Source of the DNA: Galaxea fascicularis
Taxonomy: Eukaryota > Cnidaria > Anthozoa > Scleractinia > Euphylliidae
Direction: 5' to 3'
Assembly: GCA_948470475.1 (NCBI GenBank)
Contig: OX419338.1
Span: 32,981,882 to 33,045,881, forward strand
Length of the DNA: 64,000 nucleotides
The number at the start of each line of letters is the position of its first letter. The stretch's first letter is position 1. Below the pieces are notes generated by a model. It made no database searches and was not told where the DNA came from. It saw nothing but the letters and a program-made list of their open reading frames with translations. Shown here piece by piece: positions 40,844 to 53,230 of this stretch. A program made the position numbers and the translations under genes.

Positions 40844-43048
40844 CTGTAATCTCCGCAATGACCGTCCAGAACTCACAATTTTTAGTGCCGGTTAAAGTTC
40901 TGCGTCAATAGTTTCACATTAATTGGAGTGAAGTTACCCTTAATTTTAGTAGGTTCGATTCCTTGACGCTGTTTCGGATAATGAGCCTTCTCTCGTCCCC
41001 CGTAAAGTTTCTTCTCGGGGTGGCAATTGTTTAATGACACATGCTAACTTGATTACCCAAAGTGTGATTGGGCAAGTTATAATTAAAAACGGCGGGTCAA
41101 AACGAAATCGATGCATAGGTGAAACTATAAGTAACAGGTACATCTAAATGAATTTGTGCAGCCAATTCAGTCAGCAGTGCAATTTTCAAGGAAATCTCTA
41201 GTCATCGGAGTTCAAATGTTGCTATCATGCATAATGACAGTCTTCTGTCAAATTGTAAGCGGTATAAATAATAAATAAACGCAATCGAGGAACAAGCGTT
41301 TCCCTCAGTTTGTTTTATGGGTTTTTATTGTTTGCAGCGGATTGCACCAAATTATATTAACCACAGAAAAAAAAAAGAGTTGACCGTGCGTTCTTTGTGT
41401 TCTTTATGGGTGATAGTATGATTTCACAAATTAAATAAGAACTCATCACACGTGGGGATCCGCCGGTCACGAAGTAAACTGGGAGGAAAGGACGATGTTT
41501 AATCAATTCCAAAATTTGATTTAGTTTGACAACGTTTTTCCAACTTTACTCTTTCTTTAAATTTCTATATTTTCGTTTCATGACTTATTTATGTTGTTTA
41601 ATTTTGTTTATAATTCGTAATTCTGTTTTTATTTAGATCGCAATAAGAGGCAATTGCAATTTACACGATATAGTCATCGTGTTACACAATGGACCACGCA
41701 CGCAATATAACACGCAAGATAAAAACAACCTCCAGAGATCGATTTACTGATGTCAAATTTAGTAAATAGGCCAGGTTTCATAAGAATCCGTCGCAAGATT
41801 GTGGAAATATGAGACGCCAAACTTGCCCATTTTTACAGAGGGGCAGGGGGCAACCGCTTGCCCTCTGCCATACATTTCCGCTGCCCCCTGCAAAGGTTTT
41901 TATATAGGCACTATTTTCTATTATAAGTGAATGACATTTTCATAGCAAAGAAAGTTGATCTATTCTCGCTTTTGTAGAGGTTTGAATCCACTCAGAAATG
42001 GTCCATTATTCTTTTTTTTTTTTTTCTCCAGTTAAACGTTTAAGCCCCAGTGGAGTTTAAATAGCTACTGATAGTCGGCCGATGCGAGTTTTAGCACAGG
42101 CAGCCCAATCGGGGTGTGTGACATCAAAGCTGATACAAAACAAAGCGTTCTAAGAAAAACAGCAAATGGAATTGTCAATTTTAATTATTGGTTAAAGAAT
42201 TGGTCAAGTTTCGCCTCTCCGCTTTGGTGTGATATAAGTTCTCCGTAGGCAAACGTTTCGCGCTGGTGTACGAATACAGGCATGACTTATTATTCTCCAC
42301 CTGGTCGTTGGACGTTCTACGCTCGTGTTTTTGCGTACCTTTGCTTAGCTGGTGAGTTAGAAGTATATAAAATCCAAGTTATCCAGTCTTGTCGACGAAC
42401 GAGGAAAAGATGTTTTATTTCTTGTAATTCTTTTCAACAGAAATTCAACTGCAATTGAAATTTCTTGCAGTGCTACGCGTACGTTACGCTACGGCTGGGA
42501 TACTCAAGGTTTGCGAAGAGCCCGTCGAAGTGACAAGAAACTTTAAACCCACTAGCCCACATAAATACTAAATATCTCCGACTACCCAAAGAAATCTTAC
42601 ATTAAATGTGAAACAACATACAGCTAGTTGATTAGATTCGTAAACTGCCAACAACAAGGCGGGAAAAAAGATTTGCCGGGAATAAGGTTTTGACTCGTTA
42701 GAGAAACGAAAAAACAGAATTCCTAGTTTCAAAGACATAATGTAAACAGATAGTGCGAACGATTTGGTGTTTGGGCGGAGATGGTGATGGAATCGAAGGG
42801 GAGGCATTTCATCTATTGTTTCGTTCTCCAATCACAAACCTCATCTGTCCCTCACCCGCCTACGGGCCTGCTAAAGAAATGTCCAATAACTCTGCTTTTT
42901 CAGTACAAAAGTACACTTCAGCCGTAGACGATGGTAGGGTGATGAAATTCGAACAGCCATTACTCAATCGCACTCTTTAAGGGTGTATGGGTGAGATCGG
43001 AACTCTCATGTAAATCATTTTGTTTCGCTGATGACGACTGCATGTCAA
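40844..43048. other. spacer between gene C and the LINE: mostly featureless
   Basis: I see no repeat copy or protein family here. A T-rich tract lies at about 42010-42027. One weak two-exon candidate on the plus strand is listed separately (42282-42571). Confidence 0.5.
42282..42571 (+). CDS. candidate two-exon small secreted peptide (weak)
   Basis: Exon 42282-42351 starts MTYYSPPGRWTFYARVFAYL and ends in phase 1 at GTGAGT. Exon 42471-42571 begins after TTTCTTGCAG, stays in frame through GILKVCEEPVEVTRNFKP and ends at TAA. The joined peptide is 56 residues, with a hydrophobic stretch like a signal sequence. A TATA-like GATATAAG lies near 42230. It has no recognised family and could be chance. 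Confidence 0.22.
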
Positions 43049-44187
43049 TCAATCTTGGACCACTGTACAAATTTTGTTCCTATATTGCTTATATATAGCT
43101 TCTTCTCCAGAAGCGTAAAATTTATTTTTAACCTTAATCGCCGCCTTGATTCCGTTAGTTATCCACGGTTTGGATAGTTGCTTTGCTTTGCGATTAGATA
43201 ATTTTTTCATCGGGGCGTGTTTGTTTACAATTGTATTATACTTGTTGTAAAACGATGAAAACAACTTGTTCACACAATTAGCGCCATTTGCAATTATTTG
43301 ATCCCAATCAATTTCAGACAACTCATTGTTAAAACGATCCACAGAGAATCTTGAATAATAGCGTATTTTTACATTTTTAACTTGTCGAAATTTGTCTTTC
43401 GCTGACGTTGTGATACAGAACTGGGAAAAGTGATCACTAATATCAGAGATAATGTTTCCGCTGGCAAGCAATTTGTCGGGATTGTTAACAAAAATGTTAT
43501 CAATTAAGGTAGCAGAAGTTCTATGTACCCGCGTCGGTTTGTCCACTGTTGGAATAAGATAACAGCTTCGAAGAGAAAGCAAAAAATCCTGGCTTACTTG
43601 AGATGTTTCACACTTAAGTAGATCTATATTAAAATCACCCATGATATAAATGTCCTTATAATATCATCTGACACCATTTTTTCTATTGTCCTATCAAAAT
43701 ATGTCAGGAAGTCATCGGGCGAATTATGCTGACGATAAATTATTCCACAGACTATATTTCTATGATCAACAAAAGAAATTTCAACCCAAAGGGCTTGGAA
43801 TGCCTCATTTGAAGTTTTCTCAAGAACATTGTAATTTAATGATTGATCAACAAAGAGGCCAATGCCTCCATAGGACAATGGTGTTAGCACATATTCAAAA
43901 ACATAACCAGAAATGCTCGGTTGGGCGTTCCTCTCATTAGAATTTGTAATTCTTGATTCCGAGATACCAATAACATCAAAGTGAAAATCGAGTTCATCTG
44001 ATAACAATTCTACATTTTCTAAATTGCGATTGATGCTCACAATATTGTTATGAAAGATGGAAAAACTAGACATAACCGTGTTTTCAGAAAGGTTTTCGTT
44101 AAACATTTTGAAGCTATGTGGGGAAAAATACCGGCTTTGAATGCGCTGATTAGGGAGGTTAGACTCGGTATTCAAACAGGCAATCAA
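43049..44187 (-). pseudogene. LINE ORF2 N-terminal: apurinic-type endonuclease domain, frameshifted, no reverse transcriptase
   Basis: Two overlapping frames form one endonuclease/exonuclease/phosphatase domain. The upper has FSIFHNNIVSINRNLEN, FDVIGISESRI and YGGIGLFVDQSLNYN. The lower has MGDFNIDLL, PTRVHRTSATLIDNIFVN and ISDISDHFSQF. A frameshift near 43655 separates them. The catalytic N, E, D..N and SDH landmarks are visible. It stops with NKICTVVQD, just before a reverse transcriptase should begin. LINEs usually lose their 5' end, so this 3' loss implies a deletion. Confidence 0.85.
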
Positions 44188-44438
44188 ATTAGAGTTAAGG
44201 CTAAAAATGTCTAAGTCATATAAACTGTTTAATTTATCTAAATGTCGCCTTGGCTGTCATTCGACAGGAATCGAGTTATTAAACTGCCCGTAATAGAGAG
44301 CCGAGGCAGTACCTCTAAAGTTAAAGTAAGGTAGTTCACTCAATAATAGTTTACTGGCCCTCTCTTCCGATTTATTTCTTCGCAACTTCATTGCTGCTTG
44401 ATTCTAACGATCTTATCATCTAAATAAGTGTACTTAGC

Positions 44439-45212
44439 TCAACTTAGCGATGCCACTCCTTGCAGGTCTCCTAAACTGCCAAGTTTTACTGCGGTTGAGG
44501 TATCCGTCTTCCGCAAATAAACAAATCCGTTCTTCGCCCAACAGTATTTGTAATTGTTCTCATCCTTGAATTTTTTGCTCTGAAATAGTAGCTCTTGCAG
44601 CCTTGGTGTGAGGTGGTCGTATAAATTGATATGACTTACATCAACCGTGCCGTTGAAGCCCAAATCTTCTGCATTTAGGTTAGACACTCGTCTCCTGGCT
44701 GCCATGACTTTCTCTTGCTAACCTACGGACGAACTTACAAATGATTGCATTGGGTCTGTTGGAAGCCACGCGGGATGGTACCCGATGTACAGTGTCAATG
44801 TCGTTCAATGATACCCCCTCAACTCTCAACGCAGCGAATAGCTTCATACATAGATCGGCTGTTTGTTGAGCTGTTTCGCGTTCAGCTACAGTTGGCACAC
44901 CCACTATTTTAATGTTGAATTGATAACTGTACGCTTCCGAGGCTTCAATAATAAAGTTGAAATTTCATTAACTCTTGAGATGATCTCCTGAATTTGCCTC
45001 TCAGCTTCCTCTTTAAAGCGGATGAAGTTGTCGTATTGACTTGACATAAATTCAATTGAATGCGCTTTTCCTGGTGACAATTCCCGTTCACCGTGTCGGC
45101 CATGTTGGTTCTTTGACAGGTCGTCAGAAACTTTCTGTAGTTTGCTCTTTAACTCTTCAATTTCGTTACGCAAAGCTTGATTTTCCTTCCGTAGCTTTTC
45201 AGCACCCGTCAT
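44439..45212 (-). pseudogene. LINE ORF1: coiled-coil RNA-binding protein, frameshifted
   Basis: Three frames cover one decayed ORF1. The first is a coiled coil (LRKENQALRNEIEELKSKL). The second has VGVPTVAERETAQQTADLCM and VHRVPSR, like the RNA-recognition part of L1-type ORF1 proteins. The third has YDHLTPRLQELLFQSKKFKD and FVYLRKTDTS, like the C-terminal domain. Shifts lie near 44940 and 44700. It is upstream of the endonuclease ORF on the same strand, so both belong to one element. Confidence 0.8.
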
Positions 45213-45474
45213 ACTGGAAAGTTTCCAGAATATGTAGGTTTAGGATAGAAGAATTCGTGAATTGAGATCGGAGCACAAAAATACACGTCTGCACAGCTCA
45301 GTGACCGCGTGTCATCACCATGAACATATTTTTGTTTTCTGTCTTTCGTTCATGTCAACCATTTCTTAACAACTTAATTTTCCCGCCGAATACGACGTTC
45401 TCGACTCAGGTCCCACAGGTTACCTTCGTCGTCGTCCACGAACTCGTCGTCGGTTCTTAAGGTCCCTATTACTT

Positions 45475-46493
45475 TAACCCATTGACTACCGTGCCGGCCA
45501 AAACCGGCCGCAAAACACTCCCATGCTTCAAAACGTTGCAACTTTCTCAATCGCGGGAATATTGGCTCAACTGTCAGTTGCTAGCAAGAAATAGGATGCC
45601 CTTTAAATTTGGATATCCAATAAACGCAAGAAACGTAGTACTTTTGACCAAATATGACCTTTTGAGTTTGGACAAGAACAAAAATGACCATTTTTAGCGT
45701 TAAACAGAAACGACGAAAATGTCCCTTTTTACTGTTACGTTTCTTAAAGAAATTATCGTCGAAAAACAAAACTTCGACCATCATAGTAAAATTCAATCCT
45801 TGTTCTAGCTTAGAAATGACTTTTTTTGTTCATATTCTTTTCCTGAGCGTAGAGACAGCCTTTTGTTCTAGTGCAATCCAGCCTTGCCGCTATTTTCAAC
45901 ATCTCGACCGCATTGCATGCTGGGAAATAACGAGAATTTTTGACAGCACCCGTCCCTTCCCCCATTTTTTTCACATAGAAACTAAGTCTACAGCCACTCC
46001 GACCTACCGCCAAAAATTGGTGCTTGTGTGGATATTCAGGGCTTGCAAATTCCAAAATATGCGGCGGTAGGTCGAGAAATTCATCCAAAGTCGATTCCCA
46101 AAGGTACTAAGTGTCTGACGATCCGAATTCCCAGTTCGTGGAGTAACAAGCCAGATTTGACAACAAAGTACATCACCTTACTCGCTTCTTTGAGAAAGTG
46201 GACTCTTAGCAACCGTCACGCTTAATGATGCTCATCAGGCTGCCACTAAAGATGAAAAATGGCTGTAAACGTAGCAAAATTCGCAAACAAACCGAACTTG
46301 GGCCGTTCTTGAGCTCCACGATTGAAAAATAGCTACGTCACAATGACGTTTTCAGAAACCTTGAGCCTTCAGTACTTTAGGGCAGCACCACTTCCTGTGG
46401 TAGCTTCAAATATAAAGTCATGAAATGCTATGGATCGTTTTTGCTGGAAAATCACTCCGAAAACGTAAAAACGGCTGGTGGTCAATGGGTTAA
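45475..46493. mobile_element. piggyBac-like non-autonomous element with TTAA target duplication
   Basis: TTAA at 45475-45478 and 46490-46493 flanks ends CCCATTGACTACC and GGTGGTCAATGGG. A TTAA target and CCC-starting ends fit piggyBac-type elements. The interior (about 1 kb) has no transposase frame. It interrupts a plus-strand retroelement tail, which resumes at 46494. Confidence 0.75.
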
Positions 46494-46802
46494 AGCGCTG
46501 GACCTGTACGACGCTGACGACATCAGAACCTGGAGAACAATCTGTCGTAGCTGCAACATAGCGAGGACTCTACCGTGTTCACCGACGTGCTTTTTCTAGC
46601 AATTTGAATTTCTGTTTTGTTTCCTTTTAATTTTCTTGTTTATATATCAGTAGCTTTACTCATTCTTATGTTTTGTTTTTTAATTAACGAGGGATCCACT
46701 GTAATTGGTCAGGCTGTAGTGGTCTCCTTGCCTAATAATTTTCATGTATTCATGTATGATAGACTGTATTCTAGTTAGGCGAAGCTAAATAAATAAATAC
46801 CG
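46494..46802 (+). mobile_element. 3' tail of a non-LTR retroelement
   Basis: After the piggyBac-like insertion the sequence runs to an AAATAAATAAATA tail directly joined to the duplicated gene C segment. The tail type and junction indicate a target-primed insertion on the plus strand. No coding sequence remains. Confidence 0.5.
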
Positions 46803-47730
46803 CTACAAGATCCCAGACTGAAGATTCTTAACTGTATTTTTGCGTTTGATGCGAATGGAATTGTAATAGTAAACAAAATCGAACAAGTTAATCCCTGACA
46901 ACAGCTTTGAAGGGGCTACAATGATGATTAATGGAGGATGTGATATGCAAAGTATGGCCACAAATTTTGTCAAAGGACGCTTACAAACTATAGCTAGGAA
47001 AATTACGGAACAGTTATTTACGGAAAAACCGCTCTATATCGAAGACAAGAGTGAATAATGAACAGTAGAAAATTACAAGAAACAGAATAGAAGGTAAACG
47101 AATTTAGATTCCAGCGCAGAGAAGTTTTACAAAGCCCTTGTTCAAGATTTTCTTCCTTTGCTAAGAAGCATTGAGTGTGAACAGCACTAAACAGAGCTAT
47201 AATGATGTCGACAAAAATGTATGCATGCCTACCAAGTTTTGGCGCCGCCGTGCCGAAATCTTACCAGCGGTTGAAAACAAAAATAATGGCGGTGAGCAAG
47301 AAATTTCCTTTTTAAGTTATGTAGATTTTATACACATGAGTTTGAATCGAAACTGACCAATTTATAAAGTCCTCCAAGAAATTTAGCTTTCTCGCTAAAA
47401 ACTTACGCATCAGCTGGAAAATATACTCCTTCCAGACGCTTCCGGTATCAACTACAAGAAACAATTCACTACTGGAATGAAAATGCTTGAAAATAGATGA
47501 CTAAAATTTGATCATTTGGTCCATTTGGAGTTAAGCTAACCTGTAAACATAATCACGGTTATCGGTGGTAAGTTCCAAAATGAATTCTTCAAAATAACGA
47601 CTTTTAAACTTAAAGTTGACAAAAATTACACTTAAAAGGGTTCAAAAACGCATTTAAAAGGCAAATCTTGGACAAATTGCATACGGAGGCCTAAGGCATT
47701 ATAACTGTCCCTTCCTGACACATCAAATAC

Positions 47731-47785
47731 CTGCTTGTCCATAAATGCTGCAAGCCAAGCAAAGACCCCACAGAAACAGATTCAT
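47731..47785 (-). CDS. orphan signal-peptide exon, duplicate of gene C exon 1
   Basis: It encodes MNLFLWGLCLACSIYGQA, identical to gene C exon 1, and keeps the phase-1 donor GTATTT. It could be a broken second gene that lost its other exons, or an alternative first exon splicing across 8.8 kb to the gene C PAN exon at 38969. The sequence alone cannot decide. Confidence 0.7.
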
Positions 47786-48068
47786 TCTAACGAAGACCCG
47801 GCTCGCTCTTCTCCACTTTCAGGCTCAGTTCAGCATGTAACACGACGTGGTTGTACAAGGAAGTCCGGGTTGCAGACGCGTGAGTTAATTTTACCCCTTT
47901 TGCGTGGAGAATTCTAGACTGGCTCAGCGACTCGACCGTGCTTAATTATTTATCAGTGACGGTTATTTATGCCAGTTGTCTTAAAAGTCGACCAAGTATA
48001 TTTTGCAGTTTGTTTTCAATTTGTTTATCCTCGTAATACTCCCCGCAAACTCCCATTGAAGGAATTAC

Positions 48069-48078
48069 TTTTATATAA
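48069..48078 (-). promoter_or_regulatory. TATA box in the duplicated gene C promoter
   Basis: TTATATAAAAG is conserved at the same distance from the orphan exon as in gene C. Confidence 0.5.
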
Positions 48079-48344
48079 TAGTCCGGTTCTTTGCAGATGG
48101 TCCTCATGCACTGTGCATGTTTACTGCATTTGTGCCTGAGGATCTGTCTGCGTAACCTCGCTTCAAGATGCTAAGAAAAATGAATCCTTCAGAAGGCTGA
48201 ATCAGTAGTTGTTAAGTGTTGCATTTACGTATCAAGAGATTATTTGGTGGAAAGTCCAGCAGCGTGGATTTTCTCGACCTTCGATAATTGTTTTTTTCTT
48301 TTCGATTGAGCTTTACACGAGAAGTCCTGCTGTGAAGAAGACTC

Positions 48345-49121
48345 GGAACACAATATGGCGTCGAATTATAAGGGTTTGTATGGGATTTTCTACAAGATAT
48401 CCATGGAGGTAGTTAAAAGTGGAAATATTCAATGAAAATGGCTTACCTCATTCCGTACGTGTCTTGTTTACTCCTGGTGTCGTTATTTTACCGATTTAAC
48501 TTGATTTGAGTGATTTTTTTTTTAAACCTGGTTTTCTCTGAATAAAGAGGAGACAAGGCTGAACACTCCTGTCCGGACAGCCTGCCGAACGAAGTGTTGT
48601 TGACAAATTGAGGTCTAGTACCCCCGCGAGTCTTGGTTTGCCAGCATGACGAGGTTACCAAGCCGATTTGGACGGTCGTTGTGTCGTGCTTAAAATGTAC
48701 ACGGATGTCTGCCATAGTTTCATCGTTTCACTGGGAACACGAAGAGCCGCCTGGCGTCGATCTCAGGGCTGCGATTGTGTGGCTAGAGAATGGAAATGAA
48801 AGATCAACCTTTGCCCTTGAATTCTGCGGTGGATTTGTGGCCGTGGGTACATTTTAGCCTGGGATTTTTGACTTCGTTCGGCAGGCTGTCCGGACAGGAG
48901 TGTTCAGCCTTGTCTCCTCTTTATTCAGAGAAAACCAGGTTTTAAAAAAAAATCGCTCAAATCAAGTTAAATCGGTAAAATAACGACACCAGGAGCAAAC
49001 AAGACACGTACGGAATACGGTAAGCCATTTTCATTGAATATTTCCACTTTTAACTACCTCCATAGATATCTTGTAGAAAATGCCATACAAACCCTTATAA
49101 TTCGACGCCATATTGTGTTCC
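48345..49121. mobile_element. foldback element with 251-bp inverted arms
   Basis: Arms 48345-48595 and 48871-49121 are almost exact reverse complements, beginning GGAACACAATATGGCGTCGA and ending CCTGCCGAACGAAGT at the inner edge. A unique 275-bp loop lies between. The arms are much longer than usual TIRs and differ by only a few bases, so either insertion is recent or the arms are kept alike by conversion. Confidence 0.93.
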
Positions 49122-49624
49122 TTGTGTGGTTCACAAAGAGAGCTTGGGCTGCCTGTGTCGCCATCAGTAAACTCGCCACCGACAGGCATCTTGCCACCAC
49201 TAAACTCGCTACTAAGGGTTATCTCGCCAACAGTGATTTTGCTGACTGCACAATAATCGAAAAAATATTCGGCACTTTCAATTCGAGGTTATTTGTGCCG
49301 CGTGAAGTGCGTGCGGTGGACAGTATGTAAAAAGTAGTCACAAATCAATAACGGGAATTTAACATCATCCAAAAACACTAATCAACTTAAAGGCCAGCGA
49401 GATTTATACCTCTATTATGGTTTACTTGAGGTTATTTATCTCTCAAATCGCAGAAAAGCGTATGAATGTTGCGCTCTCTGACCCAGACATCAAGTCTCGT
49501 AATCTTGCTTGATCAAATTTCAAACGATGCAAATTTGTGTTACAGTGTAAAACAGTCATGCGCACAAAATATAAAACAGTGAAACTTATATCGCTTTCTT
49601 TTCACGGGCACATATGAACCCAAA

Positions 49625-49700
49625 ATTGACCTGCTCCCAACGTCAGTGGCTTCATAGCCCAGTTGGTAGAGCATTGCACCTTGATGTAGGGAAAGGCCGC
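49625..49700 (+). repeat. tRNA-like SINE head fragment
   Basis: GACCTGCTCCCAACGTCAGT followed by GGCTTCATAGCCCAGTTGGT and AGAGCATTGCACC matches the family at 20355-20460 in the opposite orientation. It is truncated about 90 bp before the duplicated block begins. Bases 49122-49624 hold nothing I can name. Confidence 0.55.
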
Positions 49701-50770
49701 AGATCGCCATGTGTTGTTTGGAGTGGTTAGGGCTATTAAAATGACGAGCGACTGGCCTGTCTTTGTCATCTTTCTCAACATCACGGAATCGGTCGACCTA
49801 GTCCTCTTCCCAGCATGGTGGTCAATTTACATTGTCACCATCTCTGTTGATAAAACCAATTGTACAAGTGTACAACTCGCAGCAAACAACACGACAGTTC
49901 CTTTATAAACTACCCCCACTATTATTATTATTATTTTATTTTATTTATTTTTTTTTTTTTTTAGCCAATGCAATGTTTTAGTCAAAGATAAAGAACAAAG
50001 CCTGAGTGAGCCCTCGGGTCAGTTTAACCGTGTTATGAACAGGTGATCCCTGGATCCGAACGCCACGTTTTTTTTTCTTTTTTCAGAGAGGAAATTTGCC
50101 TTCTCTTTGCACGGTTAGAATGAATTATTGTCTGGAACCGTTGTCTTTGATGACCTCGGTAGACGCGTTAACTATTTTTTTTTTTTTTTCACAAACCGTA
50201 ATTTTTGTTTTGCAAATTCAAATGTATGTTACAGCTCGTTCCACTAGTATTAAAGTCAGAAGAAAGGATGGACGTCCTCAGACGTATTGGTATTTTTTTT
50301 TTTTATTCCAACCAGAATGAAAACAATCAAACGATCGGGATAAAGCGTTCCCCATTGTACGGCTTTTTTGTATACAGAGCTATGGATGCAGTTATGGACG
50401 TTTGGAGAGTTCTTAGCTCGAGTTCTTTCCAAACTTTCCAAGTGCATCCATAGCTCTACATACGCTCGCTAAAAAGCATGAAACAATTGCTTTGTAACAT
50501 TGCTAATTAGAACGACTATAAGAAAGGCTGAAAACGTTCAGAAAATTCAGTGGAAAATATTGTTAACTAAATACGAGTGCGAGAGAATCTAAATTTTGGA
50601 GACTATCTTTTGTTTTCATCGCAGAGCTTTCGAATTAAATAATGGGGAGACTGGAGTACCATGAAGAGGTATTTTTATTTTCTGATTCAATACAAAATTC
50701 TATTTTATCATATTCAATAACTAAAGATTATGGTGCACTTTTTAACTGCTGAAAATGACAGACTTTATTT

Positions 50771-51897
50771 GCCCTGTACTCAACTACATACATACACAAC
50801 AGAAAGAAGAGAATATTTAGCTGTCCCCAATAAAGCCTGGAGCTGAAACAATCCTAAGATTTTCTAGCCAGTTCTCCAGATTTTAAAGTTGTAAAGAATT
50901 GAGATTGAATCTATTTTCAAGGAAGCAGTTTTAAAAGTACAATGTAATATGAGAGAAAGAGTATATACTTAAGTTAATATGTTTGACTATGTTGTTCTGA
51001 CAGTAAATAAGGTTTCAGTTGTTTTGAGAATTGGTATACGTTTAATTCTTTAAGGTTTAGGGGAGTTTTGTCCCAAGGAATACATGCATGTTCAGTTTTT
51101 CTCGTATCAGTTCGCACTTTTTTTTACGTGAAGGTTTTGTTTCGATGCATACCTGGTATTGTATTTGTGTACATCACTGGCATACTGAAAATAATTTGAA
51201 AACAGCTTTGGCAGGAGGCCTTTGTGCCAAAGGTACGTGAATTCGTTAAACATTATGTACCGTAAGAACATTTAATAAATTTAGCAGGGGAAGTGCACTT
51301 TCTGTATGCTCACCATAAGTGGTGGCAAAGAAAATAAGACTAGCAGAATGATTTTGTTTAGTTTGTATCTTATCAACATGTGTTTTGTATGCACCGCCCC
51401 CATGCTAATATTGCATAGGATATATATATATATAATATATGGATATATTAAGCTATAGTAGATTTGTTTCATTTGAAAAAGAGTAAGATAATGTCTCAGC
51501 TTAGATATAATACCATTGTTTCGTGCAATTCTTGTACAGATGTATGAAATATGGTGATCAAAAGACATTGTTTAATCAAGCAAAACACCTAAATACTTTA
51601 TTTTTCGCTTCCTTTGCAGCACATTTTTGTTATTAATACTGTCTGCGCTTTCAATATTGGTATTTACGTGGTCATCTTTTTTCTTGGACGATTTAATCAT
51701 CATGAAGTTTGTTTTAGAGAAGTTAACTGACAATCTATTTACATCACACCATATTTTCACTTTTTTAAGTTCAGAGTTAACTATTTTCTCGAGAACTTTC
51801 AGATCGCGGGCTGAGGCAAGGACGTTGGTATCGTCGGCAAATATTCTAAAATGTTAAAGCATTGGAGCAGTTTGGTAAATCGTTTATGTAGATTAAC
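50771..51897 (-). pseudogene. 5'-truncated LINE: reverse transcriptase end and 3' UTR, unique to A2
   Basis: Minus-strand frames read FRIFADDTNVLASARDLKVL (the F-A-D-D catalytic box), WCDVNRLSVNFSKTNFM, KIKYLGVLLD, then HISYICTRIARNNGIISKLR and MKQIYYSLIYPYI. These are reverse transcriptase blocks in order. A frame break lies near 51570. The matching site in A1 (about 8470) is uninterrupted, so it arrived after the duplication. Its 3' UTR matches 5022-5156. Confidence 0.85.
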
Positions 51898-52099
51898 TAA
51901 CGATACTAACTAACGATACTAACTAAAAACATGTGTTAGCTTTAATATTTGGGTCTTGGGTCTGGTTTTGAATCGGCCTCTGCTTATATAATTAGTTCAA
52001 TAATGATCGGGAGAACGTCTTCACAATAGCAACTTCACTTAATAGGGAGCTTACTTTAATTAAACAACGACGACGGAAATGACACTATAGGCACTCACC

Positions 52100-52375
52100 A
52101 TAGAACGAAAACGTCGTTTTGAAATGTATCTCATAGCAACTTTTGCGCTTATTCGAACTTGTTTAACACGCCAATCTGAACGAGCGGTAGTACCTAAGTT
52201 AGCATCAACAGTAGAAAGAGAAATGCGAAATTACCGTCATCAGTGCGAATCAACAAAACCATGAATTCGGTTATTTCGCGTTGTCTTGAAGAAAACGACA
52301 CAAAAGCGTGCTAACAACGTAAAATACACAATGCAGCCGCGATTGTTATCATCGCCGTTGCCCTGGTCGTTCTTA
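52100..52375. other. segment in A2 flank with no counterpart in A1
   Basis: About 280 bp separates sequence that is nearly contiguous in A1 (CACTATAGACAGTCAG...TTTGATATT near 8690-8720). It may be an insertion here or a deletion in A1; no terminal repeats were seen. Confidence 0.5.
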
Positions 52376-52895
52376 AGGTCTTTGATATTTCTAAAAAGAT
52401 GAGTCCACAAGTTACAATCTAGCTCTACAGCATGGGCTTTTGATTGTGACCTACAGTTTCCTTGGTGCCTATAGGGAATTAAGTATCCAGTGCATACGCG
52501 TCCTTACTTGCTGCTCATTTGCTTATGTTAAAAATGAAGCCTTATAAACTACCTCTTACGGACTACCCGGCCCGTATTTATTCACTCTAAATTGGCTCTG
52601 GTTTCATCAAAGCTGGGATGTCCATACAAATTAATGTTTCTTTTCTTGGACTACAAGCAAACGCTTTCCTCTTCTACTTTGTCTGGCACCACGAAGACGA
52701 TCAATCAAAGTTGAGCGACGAAACAAACACGCTACCGAGTCGCCAGAAACAAATATGGGAAAGCAAAGGGAATCCCTCTGTACTCCCTGAGCTTTCTCCC
52801 GTCTAATTTAATTTCTATTTTCCTTCGTTGCATCTTTGATTTTCTCAAGGAAACTAAGGAAAAGAATAGCACTGTTTGCAGTCTGTAACCTTCAA

Positions 52896-53230
52896 TGGCC
52901 GTTTTTATACGAGAGATGCATAATTCACCCAGACGCATTATGCGTCTGTTATTTTATCCGTCTAGTGTAAAGGCCGTAGACGCATAATCCGTTTGGGACG
53001 AATTTGGGCAAAGATTTGTAGTGCGTCTGTTTACTCTGTCTAGTGTCTTTTTACTCCACCTATCGAGGGAAGTTCGCCTTCCAATACGCACTAAATGGGA
53101 TAGTTCATCGAGACGCATAATTCGTGTTGTGCTCGTCTTGTTAATACTAGACGAAGTAAACAGAGGCACTACATATTTTTGCCCACGTTCGTCCCTGACG
53201 GATTATGCGTCTCTAGTATAAAAACGGTCA
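52896..53230. mobile_element. TIR element rich in GACGCATAAT repeats, copy in A2 flank
   Basis: Paralogous to 9225-9542, at the same place in the duplicated block and with the same terminal and internal inverted repeats. Confidence 0.72.

Larger units (their letters stand above)
46803..48333 (-). repeat. direct repeat copy 2: orphan gene C promoter and first exon
   Basis: This is the duplicate of 39608-40843, with TATA box at 48069-48078 and intact signal-peptide exon at 47731-47785. Its left end meets the AATAAATAAATA tail of a plus-strand retroelement piece, and its right end is met by the foldback element at 48345. No PAN, EGF or fibrinogen-like exon follows before gene C itself. Confidence 0.9.

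Noticed and set aside
45810..46088. 92-residue minus-strand frame inside the TTAA element
   Set aside because: No transposase or other family features are visible; it is most likely chance within a non-autonomous element.
39608..48333. Direct repeats 39608-40843 and 46803-48333 as LTRs of a retrotransposon
   Set aside because: No gag-pol, primer-binding site or TG..CA ends are seen, and the repeats contain a promoter and signal-peptide exon that splices to gene C. The material between is a LINE and a TTAA element.
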